A stretch of 37,424 bases of DNA from Thermoleophilia bacterium (GTDB lineage Bacteria; Actinomycetota; Thermoleophilia; Gaiellales; Gaiellaceae). The notes beneath the pieces are model-generated. The model was not told the origin of the DNA, did no database searches, and saw nothing but the letters and a program-made list of their open reading frames with translations. The position numbers were made by a program, and so were the translations under genes. Shown piece after piece: positions 9,246 through 15,928 of this stretch. The DNA is taken from NCBI GenBank assembly GCA_025929425.1, contig JAICME010000011.1:1-37424 (forward strand), read 5' to 3'. Numbering within the stretch: position 1 is the stretch's first letter; each line of letters begins with the position of its first letter.

Positions 9246-10484
9246 CTAGGCGGCAGCGGGCCGCGGGCCGCGGACAGCGCTCTCGGTGCGGTTCCGGCCG
9301 TTCGCCTTCGCCTGGTACAGCGCCTGGTCGGCGGCGCGCAGCAGCTCCTCGACGTTGTCCTCGGGGAGCATCGTCGCGACGCCACAGCTGGCGCTCGTCT
9401 TCATGTCCCCGACTGCCTGCGCCTCGATCGTGCGGCGGAGCCGCTCGGCAAAGCGCTGGGCGCCCGCGAGGTCGGTTTCCGGCAGGACGACGACGAACTC
9501 CTCGCCGCCCCAGCGGGCGACGGTGTCTCCCTGCCGCGCGAGGCCGATGAGGAGGCGGCTGACGGCGCGCAGCATCACGTCGCCGGCCGCGTGGCCGAAG
9601 GAGTCGTTGATCTCCTTGAACCGGTCGAGGTCGAGCAGGACGACGGCGAGCTCGTGCGTGAAGCGCTGGGCGCGGGAGATCTCGGCGGAGAGGACCTCCT
9701 CGAGCGCGCGCCGGTTGGCGAGTCCGGTGAGTGCGTCGACGCGTGCCTCGCTCGCCTGCTCCTCGGTCCAGCGGAAGGCGCGGAGGAGGGGACGCGCGAG
9801 GACGAGCGTGAGAAGCATCAGCGCGGCCAGTGCAAGCAGGCCGGCTTCGGCGACACGCGTGTAGGCCGCGTTCTTGCGGTGCGATTCGATGTGACCGGGA
9901 ACGTACGCGCGGATCCCGATCTGGCTCGCCAGCGGCAGTGTCAGACCGCGTCCGCTCGGCGCCGACCGGCTCCCGCTCGCAGGTCCGACGAACGCGAGCC
10001 GGACGTCCTTCGGAGCCGACGCCGACACGTCTCGCAGCGTTGCTGCGTCGAGGGGCAGCCGAGCCACGATCGACCCGATCGCCTTGCCCCCGCTGAGGAG
10101 CCGCACGCGACCGGTGACCGCGTGATCGAGTCGTTGTCCGTAGCGTTGGCCACCGATCTCGAGCAGCAGATCGTTCTTCCGGGCGAATCGCTCGAGACTC
10201 TTGGCGTCGCGGTTGCCGATCGCGGTCTGGAGGCGAGGCGACGATGCCGCCGCGAGGGCGTGCAGCTCGCGCCAGTTGAGGAGCTGTGCGAACCGCCCCT
10301 GTGCCGACAGCGCTGCGTTGTGCACCTCGAAGTCGATCGAGCGGGTGACGTTGCGAACCTCGTCTCGCACGATCACGTAGGAGACGAAGGCGATGGGAAA
10401 GATCGCGACCGCCGCCAGGGTGAGCATCAAGCGCAGGCGTAGCCCGAGCTCGAGCGGCGAGGTGGGGCGTCGCAGCGCGTTCAG
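9246..10484 (-). CDS. Membrane-bound diguanylate cyclase (GGDEF), probable CTG start
   Basis: Counted from CTG 10484, 412 residues. A transmembrane helix lies near residues 19-40, then an extracytoplasmic sensor region to about 210, a second helix, and a C-terminal GGDEF domain. The active site is GGEEF (residues 326-330), and the inhibitory I-site RQGD lies at 317-320, so it should make c-di-GMP with product feedback. The DALTGLANRRALEEVL opening and the DLDRFKEINDSFGHAAGD loop are intact. The first conventional in-frame start is TTG 10430, which would place the first membrane helix at the very N-terminus. CTG 10484 overlaps the stop of the Gly-rich gene as CTGA and adds an Arg-rich cytoplasmic segment. 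The function call is secure; the start is inferred. Confidence 0.85.
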   Translation of the reverse strand: MNALRRPTSPLELGLRLRLMLTLAAVAIFPIAFVSYVIVRDEVRNVTRSIDFEVHNAALSAQGRFAQLLNWRELHALAAASSPRLQTAIGNRDAKSLERFARKNDLLLEIGGQRYGQRLDHAVTGRVRLLSGGKAIGSIVARLPLDAATLRDVSASAPKDVRLAFVGPASGSRSAPSGRGLTLPLASQIGIRAYVPGHIESHRKNAAYTRVAEAGLLALAALMLLTLVLARPLLRAFRWTEEQASEARVDALTGLANRRALEEVLSAEISRAQRFTHELAVVLLDLDRFKEINDSFGHAAGDVMLRAVSRLLIGLARQGDTVARWGGEEFVVVLPETDLAGAQRFAERLRRTIEAQAVGDMKTSASCGVATMLPEDNVEELLRAADQALYQAKANGRNRTESAVRGPRPAAA

Positions 10485-11317
10485 TCGCCGTTGCCCCGGC
10501 CGTGAGAGGAGTGCCCGTTGCCGTTGCCGTTCCCGCGGCCGTTGCCGTTGTCCTGGCCGTGGCTCGACGAGCTTTCGTCTCCCTGCCCGTCACTGTCGGT
10601 CTGGCCCGGCTGCGCCTTGCGGGCTTGTCCGGGCGGGACATGGTTCCGGTGGCCGAGAGCGAGGCCCGGTGGCGTGGTCGTCCCGCTCCGGCAGGACTGG
10701 CTCCGATGTCCGACCGCCAGGCCGTGCGACTGCTCGAGGTGTCCGAGCGCGAGGCCCCGCGGGTGGGTACAGCTCGACGCGAGCGAGACGCTCACGGGCG
10801 GTTGCGGCGTAGTTGTCGTCGGGGTGCCGGAGCCCGAGCTTCCCGCGCCCGAGCCACCGGAGCCCGAGCCACCGGAGCCTGAGCCACCGGCGCCTGAGCC
10901 ACCGGAGCCGGAGCCACCTGAGCCGGAGCCTCCGCCGTGATTCTTCGGCCTCGACCGGGGCTGCTTACCCCCGGCCGGTTCGTGGGTCACGGGACGGCTG
11001 ATCGGGCTCGTCGGCGCGCTGCCGGCACTCTGCACCGGACCGCTACGCGCTCGCCCCCCAGCCGTTCGATGCGCCGAGCGTGCGTGGGACGCCCTGGAGG
11101 CCTTCTTGTGGGTGGCCTGCGGCGAGACCACGACGCTTTCGTGCGGCAACGAAGGCAGCGCGCTCCGACCAGGCCCGACCGCGGGGAGCTTGGTCGTGCC
11201 CGAGTCGATCAGCACCGCCATTCCGGCTGCGGCGACGAGGAAAGGGATCATCGGGGTCACGACGCGAGTCGCAATTGCCACAACAGCGCGCCCCTTACGG
11301 GGCTCGTTGACCGTCAC
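10481..11317 (-). CDS. Gly/Ser-rich repeat protein with N-terminal membrane anchor
   Basis: 278 residues. Positively charged residues 1-18 are followed by one hydrophobic segment (about 19-38) that is a membrane anchor or uncleaved signal. The rest is low complexity: a basic region, a stretch of GSGGS repeats in five-residue periods, a Thr/Pro segment, two Cys flanking repeated LALGH/LAVGH units, and an NGNG/HG-rich end. No globular domain is visible. It probably spans or decorates the wall (inference). A GTG start at 11317 is preceded by a purine-rich stretch. It is the first gene of the operon leading into the diguanylate cyclase, overlapping it by CTGA. This is not a recognised family. Confidence 0.7.
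   Translation of the reverse strand: MTVNEPRKGRAVVAIATRVVTPMIPFLVAAAGMAVLIDSGTTKLPAVGPGRSALPSLPHESVVVSPQATHKKASRASHARSAHRTAGGRARSGPVQSAGSAPTSPISRPVTHEPAGGKQPRSRPKNHGGGSGSGGSGSGGSGAGGSGSGGSGSGGSGAGSSGSGTPTTTTPQPPVSVSLASSCTHPRGLALGHLEQSHGLAVGHRSQSCRSGTTTPPGLALGHRNHVPPGQARKAQPGQTDSDGQGDESSSSHGQDNGNGRGNGNGNGHSSHGRGNGD
10851..10935 (+). repeat. 15-bp tandem repeat encoding the GSGGS tract
   Basis: Five consecutive 15-bp units of the form GAGCCACCGGAGCCN (10851-10925) plus a partial copy, differing by single bases. Read on the minus strand they encode the Gly/Ser repeat of the membrane-anchored protein. Because the unit is a multiple of three, copy-number changes would lengthen or shorten the tract without breaking the frame. 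Confidence 0.85.
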
Positions 11318-11367
11318 CGAACTTCTGCTCCCCTTCCGAGTGGGCCCTCGACCTCGGCCTGCGAGGA

Positions 11368-11396
11368 GAGATACAAGAAACCCACGTACAGATCAA
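11368..11396 (-). promoter_or_regulatory. Promoter of the Gly-rich/diguanylate cyclase operon
   Basis: On the minus strand, TTGATC (complement of 11391-11396) and TATCTC (complement of 11368-11373) are separated by exactly 17 bp, a good housekeeping-sigma arrangement. The start codon is about 50 bases downstream. The rest of the 173-bp divergent region holds the cyclase promoter and nothing else recognised. Confidence 0.55.
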
Positions 11397-11455
11397 CAAA
11401 CGATCGCGCATCGAGACCGCTCTTTCCGCAGGAATCGTTCGTAACCGCGGAGGTC

Positions 11456-11484
11456 TTGCGGAGCGGAGGCCGAGGGTCGACACT
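11456..11484 (+). promoter_or_regulatory. Promoter of the hydrolase/cyclase fusion gene, probably leaderless
   Basis: TTGCGG (11456-11461), a 17-bp spacer and GACACT (11479-11484) precede the GTG start by six bases. Transcription would begin at the start codon. The same -35 hexamer, TTGCGG, precedes the small RNA unit at 18529. Confidence 0.5.
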
Positions 11485-11490
11485 TCTGAC

Positions 11491-12828
11491 GTGGTGCCGG
11501 ACATTCGCTACGCCCGCTCCGGCGACGTCTCGATCGCCTATTCGGTGCTCGGCGACGGCCCGTTCGACCTCGTCTGGACTCCCGGCGCCCTGTCGCATCT
11601 CGAGTTCGTCTGGGAGGACGAAGACCGGAGGCGCTTCTTCGGCGCGCTTGCCTCCTTCTCGCGCCTGATCGTCTTCGACAAGCGCGGCACGGGGCTCTCC
11701 GATCGTGTTGCCGGCATCGCCGATCTCGAGACGCGCATGGACGACATCCGCGCGGTGATGGATGCAGCCGGTAGCGAGTCTGCCGTCGTCTGCGGCGTGT
11801 CGGAGGGCGGCCCGATGGCATTGCTCTTCGCCGCCACCTATCCCGAGCGCGTGCGGGCACTCGTCAACTACGGCTCGTTGCCGCGGTTCGTGCGTGGCCC
11901 GAACTTTCCCTGGCAGGAGCCGAAGCACGAGTACCTCGCCGAGTACGAGGCGGAGGTCGAGGTGTGGGGAACCGAGGAGAACGCGCGTGAGTGGCTCGAG
12001 CTCCAGGGGATGGAGACAACTCCCGAAGCCGTGCGCGAGCGGGCGCGCCGCGACCGGATGGCCATCAGCCCGGGCGCCCTGCTCCAGCTGGGGCGCATGA
12101 ACGCGGAGATCGACGTACGACCCGTTCTCCCGACGATCCAGGTTCCCACGCTCGTCCTGCACCGGACCGAGGATCACATCCCGATCGAGGCCGCACGCTG
12201 GATGGCCGAGCAGATCCCCGGAGCCCGCTTTGTCGAGCTCCCCGGAGGCCCTCACATGCCGTATCTCGGCGACTGGGAGGGAGTGGTTTCCGCGATCCGC
12301 GAGTTCGTGGAGCCGATCTGTCTCGGCTCCGCGCGTCCCTACGACAGCGTCCTGGCGACCGTCCTCTTCACCGACCTGGTCGGCTCGACGGCGAAGGCGG
12401 TGGAGCTCGGCGACCGCGGCTGGCGGGAGCTGCTCGAGCAGCACCATGCGCGCACCCGGGCCGAGCTCTCGCGCTTCCGCGGGATCGAGCTCGATACGGC
12501 GGGGGATGGCTTCTTCGCGCGCTTCGACGGGCCGGCACGAGCGATTCGCTGTGCGTGCGCCGTCCGCGACACCGTGAAGGACCTGGGACTCGAGGTCCGC
12601 GCCGGTCTCCACACCGGTGAGTGCGAGGTCCTGGACGGAAAGGTCGCCGGCATCGCGGTCTCGATTGGCGCGCGCGTCGCGGCGCGGGCCGGGCCGGGCG
12701 AAGTGCTCGTCTCGCAGACCGTCAAGGATCTCGTCGCGGGCTCCGGGATCGAGTTCGTCGACCGCGGCGGAGCAGAGCTGAAGGGCGTCCCGGGCGAATG
12801 GCAGCTCTACTCCGTCGCGGCCGTCTGA
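11491..12828 (+). CDS. Alpha/beta-hydrolase fused to a class III nucleotide cyclase
   Basis: 445 residues in two domains. Residues 1-275 form an alpha/beta-hydrolase with the nucleophile elbow GVSEGG (Ser104) and a late His in GGPHMPYLG. Residues 285-445 form a class III adenylate/guanylate cyclase domain. The first metal Asp is Asp295 in FTDLVGST, and the second is Asp339 in DTAGDGFFARFD. No membrane segments are present, so the protein should be cytosolic. The hydrolase domain may act as a sensor that binds or cleaves a small molecule to control cyclic-nucleotide synthesis (inference). Whether it makes cAMP or cGMP cannot be read safely. The start is GTG 11491; GTG 11494 is an alternative. 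It is divergent from the diguanylate cyclase operon and convergent with the binding-protein gene. Confidence 0.9.
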   Translation: MVPDIRYARSGDVSIAYSVLGDGPFDLVWTPGALSHLEFVWEDEDRRRFFGALASFSRLIVFDKRGTGLSDRVAGIADLETRMDDIRAVMDAAGSESAVVCGVSEGGPMALLFAATYPERVRALVNYGSLPRFVRGPNFPWQEPKHEYLAEYEAEVEVWGTEENAREWLELQGMETTPEAVRERARRDRMAISPGALLQLGRMNAEIDVRPVLPTIQVPTLVLHRTEDHIPIEAARWMAEQIPGARFVELPGGPHMPYLGDWEGVVSAIREFVEPICLGSARPYDSVLATVLFTDLVGSTAKAVELGDRGWRELLEQHHARTRAELSRFRGIELDTAGDGFFARFDGPARAIRCACAVRDTVKDLGLEVRAGLHTGECEVLDGKVAGIAVSIGARVAARAGPGEVLVSQTVKDLVAGSGIEFVDRGGAELKGVPGEWQLYSVAAV

Positions 12829-12834
12829 CCTGGA

Positions 12835-13953
12835 TCAGCCGGTGAGAACCGGCGTGTCCACGTTCCGCTCCTGGGGGTCGACCGCCCCCAGTCGCTCGAC
12901 GACCTCGAAGCGGCCGTCATGCGCCTGTGCGATGTACATGTTCAGGCGGCAGTGGTGCTGGCCGGGCACCATCGCCGCGGGCCCTCCCGGTCCTTCGGCG
13001 ATCTCGGCGTGATCCAACGCTGCGATCACGTCGTCCTGGGCGAGTGAGCCCGCCTCGTTCACGGCGGCGGCCCAGAGCCGCAGCCCGCGGTAGAGGCCCG
13101 AGCAGGCGCTCCCACCGGTGAACTTCGCGTTGCCGGGATGCAGCGCGTCGTAGGCGGCGAGGAGCTTCTCGCTGAACGGATCGTCGATGTCCTGGTAGTA
13201 GTCGAGACACCCGTACAGGCCCTCGACGTGGGCGGCCGGGACCATGTTCAGGAAGTTCTCGTCGAAGTACGTGCAGATCAGCTGGCCACCGCCGGCCGTG
13301 AAGCCCGACTCGTGCAGCTGCTCGAAGAACGGAGTGACGCCCGGCGGGACGATCGTGTTGAACACGGCGTCGGCACCGCTCGAGGTGATCCGCTCCACGG
13401 TCTCGGCGTAGTCGGTGTGGTCGAGGGGGTGGTACTCCTCGCCGACGATGGTGCCGCCGTTGGCCGTGACGACCTCGCGTACGCGTGCATTCAGGACGTG
13501 CGGCCAGATGTAGTCGGCTGACGGAAGGTAGAACCGCTTCGCGCCGGTCTTGCGCATCAGCCACGGGATGAACGGGTCGACCTGCTGTGCGGGCCCGGGG
13601 CCGGTGCAGAAGATGAGCGGATCCGACTCCTGCCCCTCGTACTGCTCGGGGTAGATGTAGAGCGTCTTGCCCTCGACGACGGCCGGGCCCTTGATCGCCT
13701 GGCGCGTGGAGCTGTAGATGCCGCCGACGACGAGGTCGACGCCGTCGTCATCGACGAGCTTCCTCGCCTTGGCGGCTGCAACGCTGTCGTCGGTCGCACC
13801 GTCCTCGATGATGAGCTCGACGTGGCGTCCGAGCAGGCCGCCTTCCGCGTTGATGTCGCCGACGACCATCGTGGCGACGTTGGCGTTGGCCACTCCGACG
13901 AACGAGAGCGGGCCGGTCAGGTCGGCGATCTGTCCGATCTTGATCTGCGCCAT
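12835..13953 (-). CDS. Solute-binding (Leu/amide/urea-type) receptor protein lacking a signal peptide
   Basis: 372 residues of the type I periplasmic-binding fold used by branched-chain amino acid, amide (AmiC) and urea (UrtA) receptors. The N-terminus MAQIKIGQIADLTGPLSF is already the first strand of the mature fold, and no signal peptide or lipobox precedes it. DINAEGGLLGRHVELIIEDG and ARKLVDDDGVDLVVGGIYSS are typical. The ATG at 13953 follows the stop of the 90-residue gene by one base, so translation is coupled and an upstream exported start is unlikely. No permease or ATPase genes are nearby. A cytosolic ligand sensor like AmiC, perhaps working with the upstream HD-GYP/LuxR protein, is more plausible than transport. 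The ligand is unknown; amides, urea or amino acids are candidates. Confidence 0.82.
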   Translation of the reverse strand: MAQIKIGQIADLTGPLSFVGVANANVATMVVGDINAEGGLLGRHVELIIEDGATDDSVAAAKARKLVDDDGVDLVVGGIYSSTRQAIKGPAVVEGKTLYIYPEQYEGQESDPLIFCTGPGPAQQVDPFIPWLMRKTGAKRFYLPSADYIWPHVLNARVREVVTANGGTIVGEEYHPLDHTDYAETVERITSSGADAVFNTIVPPGVTPFFEQLHESGFTAGGGQLICTYFDENFLNMVPAAHVEGLYGCLDYYQDIDDPFSEKLLAAYDALHPGNAKFTGGSACSGLYRGLRLWAAAVNEAGSLAQDDVIAALDHAEIAEGPGGPAAMVPGQHHCRLNMYIAQAHDGRFEVVERLGAVDPQERNVDTPVLTG

Positions 13954-13954
13954 C

Positions 13955-14227
13955 TCAGGCCTCGAACCGGCCGACGAGCTCTCCGACCTGCGGCCGGCTC
14001 TTGTGTCCCGCCTCCTGCATGATCGGCGGCACGTCGGGATCGGACGCGAAGTTCTGCCAGCCGTCGAGGTCCCAGTCGAAGATCGCCCAGACGCGGTCGG
14101 CCTCGTTCGGATCGCGGAAGACGGTGGAGCCCTTGGAACCGTGTAGCTTGCGCTTCTCGGCGCCCGTCGTGCCGTAGATCTCCACGAACCTGTCGAGATC
14201 CTCGACGGTTGTCGTTGCCAGGATCAT
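13955..14227 (-). CDS. Small ferredoxin-fold-like protein of 90 residues
   Basis: 90 residues, about two-thirds polar, with the alternating strand/helix pattern of dimeric alpha/beta-barrel proteins (antibiotic monooxygenase/EthD-like). Recognisable blocks are VEDLDRFVEIYGTTGAEKRK, STVFRDPNEADRVWAIFDWD and a final GELVGRFEA. No catalytic residues can be named. The start is fixed by the Shine-Dalgarno AAGGAGGA just upstream of ATG 14227. The frame stays open further upstream to 14356, but that extension is compositionally noncoding. One base separates its stop from the receptor gene. The pair suggests a common ligand, with this protein as a possible enzyme or binding partner (inference). Confidence 0.7.
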   Translation of the reverse strand: MILATTTVEDLDRFVEIYGTTGAEKRKLHGSKGSTVFRDPNEADRVWAIFDWDLDGWQNFASDPDVPPIMQEAGHKSRPQVGELVGRFEA

Positions 14228-14231
14228 CTCG

Positions 14232-14239
14232 TCCTCCTT
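14232..14239 (-). promoter_or_regulatory. Strong ribosome binding site of the 90-residue gene
   Basis: On the minus strand AAGGAGGA lies four bases before ATG 14227. It is one of very few strong Shine-Dalgarno sequences in a window dominated by coupled or leaderless starts, and it decides the start of this gene. Confidence 0.75.
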
Positions 14240-14316
14240 GCGGTTGTGTGCGCCGCTCCATGCGGCCTGAGGACGACTCTGCGCGGGAACGGCTAGCGGC
14301 GCATCGGGCGAACGCC

Positions 14317-15882
14317 CTACACCGTCGCGTGGACGAGATCGTGCTCGAACGCCCATACGGTGGCGGCGGCGCGAGAGCGCACGCCCGCCTTCTGGTAGAC
14401 GTGCTGCACGTGATGCCCGACGGTCTTGGCGGAGATGCCGAGGCCGTCTGCGATCGCCTGGTTCGATTGCCCGAGCACGAGGGCGAGCAGCACTTGCAGC
14501 TCACGCTTCGTCAACCCGCCGGGCAGCTCACGCGAACGCTTCTCGACCCGGTGTCCGGCTGCGGCGAGCACCGCGTCGACCGCCGGCCCGTCGAGTCGTC
14601 CCGCCGCCACTTCGCGCTCGAGCTCCGCCTGCGCGGCTTCCGGCTCGAGCGCGGGGCGATGGGGCCGCGCCTCGCGCATGGCGGTGTAGCAGTCCGCAGC
14701 CGCGAGGATGCGCGCCGCCGTAGCCAGGCCCGCTCCCTCGGTGTTGCGGTGGTAGCCCGAGCCGTCGAGCCTCTCGTGGTGGGAGCCGGCCAGGCGTCCA
14801 AGCTCCGCCAGCTCCTGAGAGTGGGCGAAGGCGCGCTCGGTGAAGTGCGAGTGCAGGCGGACGCGCTCCCATTCACCGAGTCCGAGCGGCCCGGGCTTCT
14901 CCCAGATCGAGTTGGGGACGCTGATGCGGCCGAGGTCGTGAGCGAGCGCCGCTCGACGGAGGAACGTGACGTCGGCGGCCGGGAGCTCGACGCGCCAGGC
15001 GGCCGCCTCCGCCAGGTCGGCGACGGTGACCGAATGCTCCCGCAGCCACGGGGACTTGAGCCCGATCAGCGTCGCGATCGCCTCGAAGCCTGCATCGATC
15101 CGGTCCCCGATCAGGTTGACCGGCGGGAACGGCTCGCGCTCGAGAGCGATCTGCCACAGGCGCGTTTCGTCGAGTTCGTTCACCGCGTCGTCGAAGTTCG
15201 CCAGCGCGAGCTCGACGAGCCGAGGCTCGTATGCGTCGCCGGCTCGCTCTTCGATCACCTTGCGAGCGGCCTCGGGCCCTCCCGCCGACAGGAAGAGGGA
15301 GATGTCCCGCGCCACATGGAGGAGCCGCGCCGGCAGAGGCAGCGCTTCGCCGCCCATCTCGCGCGGCAGCCCCTTCCCGTCCCACCGTGCGAACACGTAC
15401 TCGAGCGCCGCTTGCACGCCGGGCGCGAGGCCGAGCCAGGCGCCGAACCGCTGCGCGACCTCGCACATCTGCGCGAACGACGCGCGCGTCCTCTCCGGGT
15501 CGGCGAGGACTGCGTCGAGCATGCTCTCGCGAACCTCGACCGGGCGGCCGACGCCGAGGTGTTCACGGTAGAACCCGAGCACCTGCGTGGGGTCGGCGGG
15601 ATCGATGAGGAAGAACGCCGCGCGGTGCGCGATGTCGTCACCGAAGATCTGTGCGGCTTCGTGGCTGTTCGACGTGCAGCCGGACGCGTGGAGGAGCGCC
15701 ACGTAGTAGGCGTCCGAGAGCTCCGCGGGCGACGCACCGGCGAGCTCGCCGAGGTGGACCGCGAGCACCGCCGTCCGCAGCGCATGCTCGAGCGGCTGCC
15801 CGGTGCCGAGGTCGGTCGCCAGCGAGATCGCGCCGACGAGCTCGGCCGCGCGAACCGGCTGTTCGCGGGCTTCAACCGCCAC
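14317..15882 (-). CDS. Tandem HD-GYP-like domains fused to a LuxR helix-turn-helix
   Basis: 521 residues. The first half holds a degenerate HD-GYP copy: the HD is replaced (LLHASGCTSN), while RWDGKGLPREMGGEALPLPARL keeps the tail of the fold. The second copy is nearly canonical. His315-Asp316 lie in AHDLGRISVPNSIWEKPGPL, a further His lies in HSHFTE, and His368-His369-Glu370 lie in SHHERLDGSGYH, with GYP changed to GYH. It could hydrolyse c-di-GMP or a related messenger. The last 65 residues are a LuxR/NarL DNA-binding domain (LTKRELQVLLALVLGQSNQAIADGLGIS spans it). Turnover or sensing of a second messenger is thus fused to transcription control. The GTG start at 15882 lies six bases after a TAGGAT box, so it is probably leaderless. 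Confidence 0.86.
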   Translation of the reverse strand: MAVEAREQPVRAAELVGAISLATDLGTGQPLEHALRTAVLAVHLGELAGASPAELSDAYYVALLHASGCTSNSHEAAQIFGDDIAHRAAFFLIDPADPTQVLGFYREHLGVGRPVEVRESMLDAVLADPERTRASFAQMCEVAQRFGAWLGLAPGVQAALEYVFARWDGKGLPREMGGEALPLPARLLHVARDISLFLSAGGPEAARKVIEERAGDAYEPRLVELALANFDDAVNELDETRLWQIALEREPFPPVNLIGDRIDAGFEAIATLIGLKSPWLREHSVTVADLAEAAAWRVELPAADVTFLRRAALAHDLGRISVPNSIWEKPGPLGLGEWERVRLHSHFTERAFAHSQELAELGRLAGSHHERLDGSGYHRNTEGAGLATAARILAAADCYTAMREARPHRPALEPEAAQAELEREVAAGRLDGPAVDAVLAAAGHRVEKRSRELPGGLTKRELQVLLALVLGQSNQAIADGLGISAKTVGHHVQHVYQKAGVRSRAAATVWAFEHDLVHATV

Positions 15883-15888
15883 ACGCGG

Positions 15889-15894
15889 ATCCTA
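15889..15894 (-). promoter_or_regulatory. Leaderless -10 box of the HD-GYP/LuxR gene
   Basis: TAGGAT on the minus strand ends six bases before GTG 15882. It fits the TANNNT leaderless pattern seen at other genes here. No matching -35 hexamer is apparent. This internal promoter would separate the regulator from the upstream AarF gene, which ends 46 bp away. Confidence 0.5.
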
Positions 15895-15928
15895 CGCCGG
15901 TCTACGAGGTGAGCTGCGGTTACGTCTA

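Noticed and set aside
7966-10641. Open frame of 891 codons on the minus strand
   Set aside because: Arg-rich shadow covering parts of several genes in a different frame, including antisense to the Rieske gene.
10851-10935. CRISPR-like repeat array
   Set aside because: Contiguous 15-bp units without spacers that encode a Gly/Ser tract.
10481-11317. Frameshifted or broken gene
   Set aside because: The repeats stay in one frame, the start has a good promoter, and the end is coupled to the next gene; low complexity is intrinsic.
12829-12834. Terminator between the convergent cyclase and receptor genes
   Set aside because: Only six bases separate them and no hairpin with a U tract is seen.
14228-14316. 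Promoter or extra gene between the HD-GYP and 90-residue genes
   Set aside because: Apart from the ribosome binding site, no promoter hexamers or coding signal are convincing.
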